Below, piece by piece: positions 47,720-59,396 of a stretch of DNA of 64,000 nucleotides (the first letter of the stretch is position 1; the number at the start of each line of letters is the position of its first letter). Origin of the DNA: Protopterus annectens (taxonomy: Eukaryota; Chordata; Ceratodontiformes; Protopteridae); contig NC_056730.1 in the NCBI RefSeq assembly GCF_019279795.1, positions 609,786,041 through 609,850,040 of the forward strand. The letters run 5' to 3'. Position numbers and translations under genes: made by a program. Below the pieces are notes generated by a model that had not been told where the DNA came from, did no database searches, and saw only the letters and a list, made by a program, of their open reading frames with translations.

Positions 47720-48092
47720 GCAAAAAGTGGCTAAAAGCAGGTGCCATATCTAGTCCAGCAAATCAAATAAAATGCTGCTTTGTTACTGAGAATAATAGAA
47801 TAAACATGAATAAGCTTTCGAGTATAATGTACTCGATCAGATTTTTCAATTGTGTAACAAACTAAGATATGACAACATTCAGTCAATTTATTTGCATTAA
47901 TTAACATCTACACTTGGAATCTATTGATATCTCAAGCCTCTAAACTTCACTTGAGGCTTCACAGTAACAGTTTCATTCTGAAATGGATCATTGCAAGAGT
48001 TCAGCAAAGTTTGCCACTGGCATCATCTGTATTCTATTCATTTTTTCTTGTCTTCACTTCTTGGTGTATCATATAAAACTTCTAACACTCAA
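47720..48092 (-). mobile_element. Penelope-like element 3' tail
   Basis: On the minus strand 47850-47800 reads AATCTGATCGAGTACATT then ATACTCGAAAGCTTATTC, a hairpin (CGAGTA/TACTCG) followed by AAAGC, then an A/T-rich region and AGTAACAAAGCAGCATTTTA. Penelope-like element B has the same layout (CTGATGA, stem, AAAGC, A/T-rich end). No GIY-YIG motif could be read upstream, so this may be a short copy. The L1 insertion cuts it at 48093-48106. Confidence 0.45.
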
Positions 48093-48106
48093 AAATAAAA
48101 TTCATG
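48093..48106 (+). repeat. L1 target-site duplication, left
   Basis: AAATAAAATTCATG, identical to 55524-55537. Confidence 0.9.
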
Positions 48107-48337
48107 GGGGCGTGGCCACGGATGAACACAGGATAGCAGCAGATTTCTTCAGCTCCACCAATTTCATTACACTGACAGGAATTAATTACTTAAAAAATTA
48201 ATTTTTGAAGTAATTTTCTTTCTAAATACGTTTGTTTTATATAGTTCTTGAACTATATCTAAAAAAGAAAGGAAATCTTAACAATATTCCTGTCAGAAAT
48301 CACTGTGGAAATTTTCCTGTCAGTTTATCAGTCTGAA

Positions 48338-49205
48338 ATGAGTTCCAGTAAGACAAATTCTCAAGACTCCAGCATCAAGAAAGAACTTCAGTCTCTGATA
48401 ATTATAATCCAGCAACTTACTGATAAAATGGATACTAAAATAGACACCTTCATAGAAAAAACTACAAAACAAATAGACCTGTTACATACAGACTTGCAAC
48501 AACAGGAGATCCAGATGACAGGCATAGAAGAAGCTGTGAATGACATGGAAAATAGAATCCAAGAAGAGGAAATCAACATTGAGTTTCTGCTGAAACAAAA
48601 TACACATTTACAAACAAAGCTGGATGACCTGGAAAATAGATCTATAACATTAGGATTTTTGGACTGCCAGAAAATATTGAAGGTAACAATATTACTTCTT
48701 TTTTAACAACTTGGCTCCCTGAAACTTTAGACTTACCAGAAGCATTCTCTTTTGGTATCGAAAGAGCACATAGATCTATAGCTAATACTAACTCTAACAA
48801 AAATATCCTAGATCAGTTATAGTTAGATTTCTATCATCTTTTGATAAAGAGATGGTTCTTAAATCTGCTTGGGCTAAAGCTCCTGTTAAGATTAATGAGA
48901 CAACTGTGCGTTTTGACAATGACTATTCTTCCATGGTAATAGCTAAAAGAAAAGTTTTTCTGCCACTAATAAGGGAGCTTAAAAGCACAGTTTAAAACAT
49001 ACCTTCTGTTTCCTGCCAAGCTTAAAATCTTCCTTCCTGATGGTCCTAAGGTTTTCGATGATTTAGACTCTGCTTTACTGTTTGTCAAAGAAAAAGGATT
49101 TTGGATAAAATAGAAGAAATGGAATGGGCTAGTTCTTCATTAAAGAGATTGGCAACTGAAGCTTCGTGGAAGACTTCAGAGAAGAAGAGACTAAAAACAA
49201 ATGAT
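48338..49205 (+). pseudogene. L1 ORF1: RNA-binding chaperone (coiled coil + RRM-like region)
   Basis: ORF1p is the trimeric RNA-binding protein of L1. From ATG at 48338 the frame has a long coiled coil (IKKELQSLIIIIQQLTDKMD, later MENRIQEEEINIEFLLKQN) and LDDLENRS. A frameshift near 48650 leads to IRIFGLPENIEGN, the conserved start of the RRM region. Further frames read FGIERAHRS near 48755, then RFDNDYSSM near 48910 and a lysine-rich end. The protein would be about 285 residues, slightly short for the family. At least three frame changes or stops. Confidence 0.8.
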
Positions 49206-50634
49206 TTGTTATATGTTTTTTCTCTCTCATCATTTTAGTTCATTATTAATCTTTTGAATATAGTTCCTGCATTTCCAGAAAGCCACAAATATTTTGGAAA
49301 AGATTTAATCAAAGTTATTCTCTATGTGCAAAGAAATGTTTTGTTTCATAACCAGTCAAAATACCTGAAGATTTAATGGCAAGCTGTGATTCAATTTGTT
49401 TCTCTTTCTGAAAAGAAGTAAGGTTAGTAATTTGATACATTTTTTTTATCTTTACCTTTTTTCCTTCTCCTTTTATTATTTTCTTTGTTTAAACAATGAC
49501 ATTCTATTTAGATTATGTAGTGGGTAAAGGGTGGGGAGGGCAGGAGAGAACAGTAATGAAAATATCATTAATAGAATAATAACATATTTATTCCTTGTAA
49601 AAGTTTTTATAAGTTCTTCAAATGCTATTTCTAATTATACTTTCTTGATTATACTATGCTTGTTTGTAAATAATCTGTTATGCTTTAACTAATAATAATC
49701 AGAACTAAATAAGAGTAAATAATATGTTTTATTTTTAACTCTATTAATATAAACAGTAAGTAACATTCCATTGTATATACTTCTTACAGCTTTCTCTTAC
49801 ATTTTTTATTTCTGCCTCACCCTTTTATTTTCTACTCTTTTTCTTTTCTTTATTAATATATAGAAATGCTTTTGATTGTGTGGGCACAGTGAATAATAGG
49901 ATTTGTATGAAAATTGAGTTGGGAGAAGAATGTTGAGTTTTATTGCTTGTTGGTAATTTTGGGCTTAATTTCACTTACATAGGGGCTGTAATGATCTGTG
50001 GAATACATTGTGAAGGTTTTGTCATGTTTAGATGCATTTACACTGCTAAATGAATGTTTGTCACTAGTTTTTAATAAGTTTCCCGCCAAAATGTTAAGAG
50101 AGACAATCTGAGATGTGGGCTGTCTCATGCACAGTGTCCATGAACTACTTCAAAAGCTTCAACTCACAGAATTCTCACAGAGAAACTGAAAGCAGTTAGT
50201 ATAACCTCTGACCTAGTTATCATACTGACACACCTCTATTCATAAAATATGTCAGTTATAATGAGTTTAAATGATGTAGTTTCTTGTAGTAAGTAAATGT
50301 CTTATTTTAGAAGGCATAGAAAATGAAACATTTATTTAAATGTTTTTGAAAATCTACTTAACAGCAGCATAATAATCTGTGTTAAAAACTTCTGTTCCAA
50401 ACATATACTTTATTATAATTCATTTAATTCATCTGATTGACAAGCATAAACAATTTTATATTTCTATTCTGGAAGAAATGTCATGTGATATATTTTAAAG
50501 CAGTAGGTTAGCATGATTGTAAAATCTGGTTACTAAAATGTGTTTGCTGTGCATTATTTTCTATAAAGCAGACAGATTTATTCTAGGGACAGCAAGTAGG
50601 ATAATGCTCAACAAGGACATAACTCAGTGAGATC

Positions 50635-50727
<93 letters not shown>

Positions 50728-51591
50728 TGTATGTATGTGTGTGTGTGTCTGTGTGTATGTGTATGATGGCTTTTTTTTTTTTATTAATAATGCAAGTGTT
50801 TCTGAGAATTTGCATAACTATGCAATATGATTTATAATAATTTTTATGAATACAATATTTTACTCTATTGACAATAATGAGTTTAAGTAAATGCTCATAT
50901 ACAAACAATTCAAGATTTTCTTTTTGGAAGCTGTTAATAGTATTCACATGACAGAAAATAGATGCATCTTAATATATGTAATGTCTGAATCATATTAGCC
51001 AAAGTTTTTGATTTAAATGAATGTTAGAACCTAATTTTCTCTCCTCTTGATTTCTAACATCAAGATTATTTGAATGCTATTTGAATACAAGTGTTATATA
51101 TTACATAGATCTATATAGTAGTATGAACAGTTTTTAAAAAAAAAAGTTTATTTTAGTTTATATGATGCTGTTTTACCAAATGTGTAGTTTTGTCTTGATA
51201 GATAATTGAATTGAAAACTGTTAACCTCAGTTAAATATAACTAGTATTAAATTGATAAGGTGGTAGCTGAGGTACTGCTGCTTAGGGTAGGGGTTAACTT
51301 GAGTAGTAAATACTACTCTAAGTTGGAGTTTTCAACTCCAGGCTGGATGCAAGGTTTAATCCTTACATTATTTTCACTTGTTCATTGTTATATGTATATA
51401 GTTTTGACATCCACAATATATTTTGTACACTCATTGTCACTACAAACAAAATTGAATCCTATATAAAATCCCATAAGAGATTTAATAAATACAGCTATAT
51501 TTAAAGGTACACCTAAAAGAGGAGATGTAACATTATTTATCTTGTTATTTGTTATTTCGATCATAAGATTCTTGAGTTTTAAAAATGCCAA
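49206..51591. other. L1 inter-ORF region, unusually long, with a compound microsatellite
   Basis: About 2.4 kb of AT-rich sequence without a recognisable gene. L1 inter-ORF spacers are usually far shorter, so another element is probably nested here, but I could not identify its ends. Confidence 0.5.
50637..50765. repeat. (TA)n(TG)n microsatellite
   Basis: About 57 bp of TA and 70 bp of TG with a few interruptions. Confidence 0.95.
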
Positions 51592-54500
51592 ATGACATCT
51601 TTAAAAGGAATTTCTTTAAACATTAATGGATTGAATAATCCGTGTAAAAGGGCAAGCCTAATAAGATACATTAATTTACACAAGGCCAATTTAGTCTTCC
51701 TGCAAGAAACCCATCTCTTGAAAAAAGATATTGATAAACTAGCCACTAATAAGTATACAGTATTGGTTAGTTCAGAGCACACTCAGAAAAAAGAGGAGTG
51801 GCTATTTTATGGAATAAAAGTATGCCCATTCCTAAAACCATTAAGTCTTATCAGGATGGCAAAGGAATGTTTTGTATTGTTACAATACAAATTAATGGGA
51901 AGACTTACACTTTAATTAATGTATATTGGATACCTGGAATTGGTATTAATACAGTGAAACATCATATTGATAAGATCATATCATTCTCTATAGGGGATAT
52001 TATTTTAGCTGGTGATTTTAATTGTATACTACATGAAAGTGATACTACCACTATAAGGAAAAGAAGAATTACATCTAATGCAAAACATTTAAATGATTTT
52101 GCTAATTCTTATCATTTGAATGATATTAATAATCAGATAGATTCAAAATCATTACCATACACCTTTTTTTCTAACAGATACAAAACTTATTCAAAAATAG
52201 ATAGGGTCTTTATTTCTAACCAGATGGTAATAGATTTAATTAATTCCAAAATCATTTCATGTCCTATATCTGATCATAACTCAATTGTTTTTGAATTCAT
52301 GATAAAAATACTCATAATGTTCAGATCAAAAGGATACCAGCATACTTAACTCAGCTAAAAGACTATAAAGAATATATACTTTCAGAAGTACAACATTTTC
52401 TAGACATAAATAATACTCCTGAAGTCTCCATTGTCTATGTTTGGGATGCCTTAAAATCATATCTATATGGACAAAGTATCAGATGGTATAATAATAAAAG
52501 GAAATCTTGGGATAAGGAATTGTTAGATATTCAAAGTAAATTAGACTCTTATAAACATAATAATAAAGAAAATATTATGGACAAGAAAGTTATTGAAGAA
52601 ATAAACAAACTAAATGAGAAATACAAAGAAATTTTAACTCATAAAGTTAAAATAACTTTAGAGAAATATAAGTTTTGTCTTATTCAATAAGCCCCAAATA
52701 CTTACATAGACTTAAAAATAAAACAAAAGATTGAATAAACAAAACCATATCAAAGAAATCTTTTCTCTAAGGAAAAGAAGAATGTTTCTAGTATACCAGA
52801 AATACTGGATGAATTTAGAAATCACTTTCACAAGATTAACCATAACAACATTAACATGGAACCTAAAGATAAAATAAAGGAGTTTATAACCACAAACATG
52901 AATAAAAAGCTTAATAAACAACAGATTAAACTATTGGACAAGAGTATTTCATATACAGAAGTTATTACACAAATAAATAAGCTTAAATCAAACAAAGCAC
53001 CGGGTAATGATGGTATTATACCAGAGATATATAAAATCCTTTCTAAAACTACATATTCATTAATACATAAGGTTTTTATTTTGGCCCAGACTGAGTTAAT
53101 AACCCCCCATCTTGGCAATATATATTTATTTCACCAATTTTAAAACCTAATAAAGATCCAACTAGATGTTCTTCATATCGACCCATCTCATTACTTAATG
53201 TTGATTATAAAATGTTTATAAGTATTTTTGCTGATAGATTGAAGACAATCATCCCCGGCATTATAGATATAGATCAGACGGGCTTCATTGTAAATAGAAA
53301 TACTTTTGATAATATAAGAAGAACTTTAACATTAATTGATTTTGCAAATAGGAAAAAGAAAGATTTAACACTTATTAGTCTTGATATAGGTTCAGCATTT
53401 GATTCAGTAAGTTGGGACTATCTGTTTACCTTACTGAAATGCACAAACTTCTCTGATGCATTTGTAAATTTAATTGAGCATTTATACAAAGGAACTGGCT
53501 TATATTAAGGTAGGAACATATGTTTCACAAAAATACCCATTCTTAAAGGTACAAAGCAAGGATGTCCACTTTCTCCACTATTATTCACTTTAGTAATGGA
53601 GCCTTGGGCTAATTTGATTAGAAAAAGTACTGACATAGAGGGTTTTGAAATAGAAATACAACATCAAAATTCAACTTTTGCAGATGATGTTCTAATTACA
53701 TCAGCAGGATCTAATTCTTCTATGCAGTCTTTATTTGATAAAATGATGAATTTTAAAAGTATTTCTGGTTTAATATTCAATGATGTAGAAACTAAAATAC
53801 TACATATATATACAAGTAAAAAATATTCTCATTAGTGATTTTACTAAATATGTACCCAGTTCAGGTCAGATAACTTATTTAGGTATAACACTAGCTAAAG
53901 ATATTAAATCTATTATATATAATAACTATAATACCTGTTTTCTTAATATACAAAATCTTTTTAATACCTGGAATAATATGTTTTTTACTATGGAGGAGAG
54001 ACTTACAATTATTAAAATGATAATATTCCCCAAGATTTTATACTTAATACAATCAATAATACTTTCACCTACAAAAATAATTATCAAGAAACTGACTACA
54101 CTAATGTTAAATTTCTTATGGGCACCTAATAGACCTAGGATTGCATTAAAGAAACATACTAATAGCTGGTCTCAAGGGGGTATTTCTTTTCCAGACTTTA
54201 ATTTATATATTATCTCTTCTATTATAAAAGTTATTACTTTATTAATAGATCAGTCATATAAAATGGAAAGATTATTGGGAGCTAATTAGTATGCACTTCA
54301 TGAAAATCTCCTTAACACATAAAAATATGATTGTAAATAACTCCATGTTGTGGTTGCTAAAGGAATTTTGTACTTCACCTATTACACCTAAACATATGGT
54401 TTGTTACCCATTAAATATTATTATTAGTTATCGTAACTTTATATTCATGCACCCTAAGTATAGGGAATGGAATTTTATTGTATTCCCTATAATGTATACT

Positions 54501-55370
54501 CAGGGTATGCTTATGTCATCTACTTCTGAAGGAGCTCATTTAGCTATAGATAATGATCTAAAGTACTGGTATCAGCTGATATCTGATAATAAAGTTAAAA
54601 TCTAGATTTCTTAAAACAAGAATTTGATCTAAGAGAAACTTGCTGGTTAGAGGTTCAGATCTTTAGACAACATCGCATTGATAGAATAGATCTAATGTCT
54701 ATAACAGTTAAAGAATCTATTCCAAAACTGATTGATTACTTGATAGTAAATTTACAGCATAAAGTTTCTGATAAAGGTAAACTTTCATATATACATAAAA
54801 TTATCAGACAAGAAACTTTTTACAGTGTAGATTCATACTGGAATTATTTCACCTCTATTAATGGGGACCCACCAACTCAACAAGATAAACAATATATATT
54901 GGAATCTGCTTATAGAACTACATCTTCCATTGTCTGGAGACTTTATACATGGAAATTTTTACATAGATCTTTTATACACCTTTGATGATGAATAAAATAA
55001 ATAATAAAGATAATATATGTAAGAGATGTAATGTAGAAATTAATGTTGACTGGGCTCATATGTTTTATGACTGTATGAAGTTGAAAGAATACTGGAAGTC
55101 AATTAATGAATTTTTGCAGGCTCTTTACAGATAATTTCATTATTTCTAAGTCTCTTATATTATTCAACACACCTGTACCTCAATGTGTTAAAAGATTAAG
55201 CTTTTTCAGATACACCTCCTTCATTCAATGAATTTAAAAATGTTATGAATATAATGTGCCATATGGAAATAAGCATAATTAGAATGAGAACAACTAGAAA
55301 AACATCATATTATATTGTATGGGATAATTTACAAAATTTGTTAAAAAATTCTAATTTCAATATTTAGTTT
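51592..55370 (+). pseudogene. L1 ORF2: endonuclease, reverse transcriptase and C-terminal zinc knuckle
   Basis: ORF2p nicks the target and reverse-transcribes L1 RNA. The endonuclease begins SLKGISLNINGLNN, with VFLQETHLLKK near 51694, LAGDFNCILHESD near 52005 and ISDHNSIVFEF near 52268. RT: SNKAPGNDGIIPEIY near 52989, YRPISLLNVDYK near 53180, LISLDIGSAFDSVSW near 53370, GTKQGCPLSPLLF near 53550 and the catalytic FADDVLI at 53678-53698. The C-terminus reads CKRCNVEINVDWAHMFYDC near 55020, a C-x2-C-x9-H-x4-C knuckle. Frameshifts and stops occur near 51790, 52330, 53145, 53505, 53835, 54290 and 54605. Confidence 0.85.
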
Positions 55371-55479
55371 AATTAATTGATCTGATTGTAGTGGATGTCT
55401 TTGTAAATACTTTAGTTGTTTTGTTGAATATTATAATAATACCTATTTTTAATTACTTGTATAAAATTGTTATGATATT

Positions 55480-55523
55480 TCTCTTATATGTTAAAACAAT
55501 AAACCTGTTTTGAAAAAAAAAAT
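55480..55523 (+). terminator. L1 poly(A) signal and A-rich tail
   Basis: AATAAA at ~55498 lies about 15 bp before the A10 run and the AATAAATA-type end, directly followed by the target-site duplication. Confidence 0.75.
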
Positions 55524-55537
55524 AAATAAAATTCATG
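55524..55537 (+). repeat. L1 target-site duplication, right
   Basis: AAATAAAATTCATG, identical to 48093-48106. Confidence 0.9.
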
Positions 55538-56072
55538 TTTTTTACTCCTTGACTTTACACACATACATAACCCACATAATTGTATCAGTCTTATTTCCAT
55601 TAGGGTTATGAGGAAGTGACTAACAAGAGACGAAAAACAGACAAGGCAAGCAAGAAAGAGAAACATCAGCAAGGAAGAGGATTGTTCAGTTCTGTTGACA
55701 CAAAAATGGGAAAAGCTAGAAATAACCAAGCAAGTCACAATATTGTTAATATTCTTTCTAAGGACTGTCATCAGTGGGTTTTTGCTCTTAAGTAAGGGGC
55801 TCTGTTCATAACCACACATTAAACATATTTTTGACACAATGGGTGATCTACACAGATTTGTGTGAGTAGATGCTTTAAAACTTTGGATATTTTGTAATCA
55901 CAAAACCAAGAGGTGAATTCCACACAAAAAAACACAATATAACCAAACGCTGTGTGACCTGAACCACCAGGAAAGCCAAAATTGAAAGGCAGCCAGTAGT
56001 TATAAAAAACATGTGAAGGTTTAATTTAACAACTAATACAAACAAAATAAAGGTATAAAACCTACTTAACTG
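55538..56072. other. unassigned sequence between L1 and Harbinger copy 2
   Basis: May continue the sequence interrupted by L1. No gene was recognised. Confidence 0.4.
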
Positions 56073-56234
56073 GGTGGTATTCACCGTGCTATGCTAATTA
56101 CAACATAAGCAGCCAAACTTTATGCTAATCAATGAATACAAGATGAAGGAGCTATTCAACAAGCTGTAAAACAACCATGTAGACCCAGTGCTGGTTTTCC
56201 CTGTGACATCCACAACCTGTTGGAATACAGCCAT

Positions 56235-57245
56235 GGAAAGGAGTTAATACAGAAAAAATGTTAGGGGCTGCTGTTGCTTTAGTTCATGTGTATATGCAAC
56301 AGGCAGAAGTCTATGCTGCTGCTGCTAACAGATAACAGCCAAGAAGGATAAGAGTTTTTAGACCCCAGTTAACTTTTCACAATTTGCATGCGGTGGAAAT
56401 TGTAGAGTGCTATAGGGTGGATACAGGCACACTACAGGAACTATGGAACCTCTGTCGTCCTCACCTCAGACAAATGGCAAAATGAGGAGAACTAATACTG
56501 GTGGAGACAAAGGTATATGTAGCACTTAGAATTTTAGCTACAGGAAACTTTCAGAGACCAACAGGGGACATGTTTGGGGTGCCATAGGCATCAGCATCTA
56601 GGATACTCCTTTAATTCCTGGATGTTATGCTCCAACATGCCAGTGACCACATATATTTTCCCTGTACACCTGAGAACAGAGCCCCAAATATGCAGGATTT
56701 CTACCCTGAAGCACACCACCCTGAAGTACTGGGTGCCATAAACTGTGCACATATAGAAATCAAAGCACCACCCCCCCCCCAGGGAACAGGGAGGGGTGTA
56801 CATAAATAGAAAGGGCTTCCAATCCATTAACTGACGTCATGTATAATGCTAAGGGAATCATCTTGAATGTGTGTGCTGCAACCCAGGCAATTACCATGAC
56901 TCACATATCTTGCACAACTTCCAACTGCATGAGATGTTTACTAGGGGTGATATCCCATAAGATCATTTACTGGGGGATGCAGGTTATGCACTGGAATGGT
57001 GACTGATGACACCCATCAGAAATGCACAGACATCAGCTGAAGAATGCTATAATAAGGCACATGCTGAAACAAGAAATATCATAGAGCATGTGGCTGGGCT
57101 GCTGAACTCACAGTTTGGGGGCCTAGATACATCTGGGGGAACCCTGCAATACAATCCACATACATGTACTGAAATCTTCACCTTCTGTGCCATGCTTCAC
57201 AACAACATCCTGAGAAAACAGTTTCAGCAGGATCAACAAGAATAA
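56235..57245 (+). pseudogene. Harbinger (HARBI1-like) transposase, copy 2
   Basis: The N-terminus is better readable than in copy 1: ALVHVYMQQAEVYAAAANR near 56279, PRRIRVFRPQL, then VEIVECYRVDTGTLQELW and LRILATGNFQRPTGDMFG. The catalytic blocks: GAINCAHIEIKAP near 56738, where the first Asp of copy 1 (AIDC) is Asn; GDAGYALEW near 56975, with the second Asp; and NIIEHVAGLLNSQF near 57076, with the Glu. A C10 run after KAPP and several stops break the frame. Confidence 0.85.
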
Positions 57246-57765
57246 GGGGCACACATCCCACCACCACTGGCAAGATTACCACAGCCGCACACAGTTGAGG
57301 AGTCAGAGGGGGAAGCATCAGCTACTGTGGTTGTAGGCAGATGTAGGCATGCTCAGTATGCCCTCACATATGCTAAGAAGCAATGCATAGAACTCTCACT
57401 TACCACCTAAGGGGCTAAAACCTTCATCATATGCAAATACATACAGTAACATTAATGCTAGGCAATACTCGCAACCTTTACCTACCCATGTAATGGCTGT
57501 GGACCCCTAGCATCAGACCGAGTCAGCCCTGAACCAAAGGTGTAGCAACTGCCAGATTTACAAGTTAAGTGTTGAACCTAGATTACTAAAAAATGTGTAA
57601 TGTAAGTGAGTAGGTAAAGCTGTTTGATTTTTACATCAGTGACTTCAGCATGTGACAACAGTGACTTATGTGAATATATCAAAGACTGATGCATTCATAG
57701 CTCTCAAAAGTACTGATGTTCACCAAATGTCCTCAGTTTGGGCAGATACTTTTGTACTGGCAAAT

Positions 57766-59045
57766 CGTTAAGGATAGAAATTAGAAACGACACACAAGCC
57801 GTAGACAAGGGTAAGGTGGTTCACACAGCCTATCTTGACCTCGCCAAGGCTTTCGACACCAACCACCATTCAGGAATTATAGCTAAACTCACTAAAGTAG
57901 GTATAAATACTTACATCACATGATGGGTTTCCAACTGGCTCACTGACAGAACCCACACTGTAAATGTTGCAGACTCCAAATCTGACTTCAAACCAGTGAC
58001 AAGTGGCGTACCACAGGGTTCAGTCCTGTGACCTCTCCTGTTTGGTATCTACTTCTCTGAAGTATAGGCTAACACAGAAGGCCTCTGGCTAACAACATTC
58101 ACAGATGACTGCAAACTAGGAGCCATAGTCGAGTCCCCAAATGATGTGGACATCCTACAGAAGGGCCTCACTGAGACAGATGCCTGGTGTCAGAGGCATG
58201 GCCTCAGGCTCAATGCCAAAAAGTGCATTGTCATCCCCTCTGGTAAAAGCTGTGTACCCATGAATTACCACATAAACGGCAGTCTACTTAAAGCCAAATG
58301 TGTGATAAGAGACCTTGGGACCCTGGTAGACAGTAGTCTCTCCTTTGGTAATCACATCACCACAGTAGTCTGGAAATCCTTCTGTGTGGCATACCTCATC
58401 AGAAAAGGGTTCTCATCCATGAAAAAAGAGGTCATTGTTCCCCTCTACTCACCACTCATTAGACCCATTATAGAGTACAATGCCCCTTTTGGAATGTACC
58501 TCACAAGACAACTGCATCAGTTGAAAAAGCCACAGAAGTGCTTCACAAAGAGGATTACTGGCCTCAAACAGATGCCCTACACTGACCCTCTCAAAAAAAC
58601 TCCAGCTTTACTCTGTAGCATATCACCTACTCCGAGGAGATCTCTGCCTAACATATAAAGCTATGTTAAACCCAGAGCTGTTGGACATGCTACACCTAAA
58701 CAAATCCCAATCCCTCCGAGCTACATGCTCTAGGGACCTAAACCTTGTCACCACAATAAACAGGGCATGCTGGAGGGATAGATTCCTGTCCCAGAGACTT
58801 CCTATACTCTGGAACAAGCTACCCATCTATGTTAAGCAAAGTTTCTCATTAGCACTTTTCAAGAAAAATCTTGATGAGTGGATGGGAAATAGGAAATACA
58901 CTCCGGGGATCACTTCTGTGGCTCTACTCGACAGGGGCACAGGAAATTAACTTTCTTGGGTGACGTAAACCAGGAAACCTTGTTGGCTAGGCTTACTTAG
59001 GCCCATGGGCTGATAGCCTAGTACCTACTTATGAACCTATGAACA
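57766..59045 (+). mobile_element. CR1 RT and 3' end inserted in Harbinger copy 2
   Basis: Starts near the KGKVVHTAYLDLAKAFDT block (57801), has GVPQGSVL near 58005, a damaged FADD equivalent (FTDDCKLG) at ~58100 and KKCIVIPSGKSCVPMNYHI, and ends in ACTTATGAACCTATGAAC near 59045. Copy 1 continues across this site (28780), so the insertion is specific to copy 2. Stops at several places; the last frame is 58663-58950. Confidence 0.8.
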
Positions 59046-59396
59046 TTTCAGTTTCAGACTTATTATCATTCAGAAAAAAATCTTAAAAATAGTGATGTAA
59101 AAACTTTTTGATTCTATTAACTGTCTAACTTTGTAAGACTGAAATATTTAAAAAGTCTCCCTATTTTTCTGCTTTTGTCCCACTTTTATTTATGACTTGG
59201 TCCAGCTTTGTTGCTGTAAGAGTGCAGGAGGCATGTACACATTACAAAAACTTGTAAGAAAGCAGTACAGTTAGCAAAGCAGCATCGTAAACATAGATAT
59301 ACTAAGCACCGAGTCAGCTATGCACCCTGAGCATCAGACAAAAAACTTGTGTATCCCTGAATCCAAAAGGTTGAAAACAAGGGTATGGCACAGTTA
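59046..59396. other. Harbinger copy 2 spacer with a piece similar to unit X
   Basis: 59046-59230 resembles 21660-21840 of X, for example CTGTCTAACTTTGTA and TCTCCCTATTTTTxTGxxTTTGTCCC. From 59290 the sequence returns to Harbinger spacer. Confidence 0.5.

Larger units (their letters stand above)
48107..55523 (+). mobile_element. L1-clade LINE, nearly full-length, with 14-bp target-site duplication
   Basis: Starts GGGGCGTGGCCACGG, a typical L1-type 5' end, and finishes after AATAAACCTGTTTTG with an A-rich tail. Perfect 14-bp direct repeats flank it. It contains ORF1 (coiled coil and RNA-binding part) and ORF2 (endonuclease, RT, C-terminal zinc knuckle), both disrupted. The ORF1-ORF2 distance of ~2.4 kb is unusual and includes a microsatellite. 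It interrupts the second duplicate between unit Y and Harbinger copy 2. Confidence 0.85.

Noticed and set aside
55484..56084. Minus-strand frames of 117 and 69 codons near the L1 right end
   Set aside because: No recognisable motif. They are hydrophobic translations of AT-rich DNA, and one overlaps the L1 tail.
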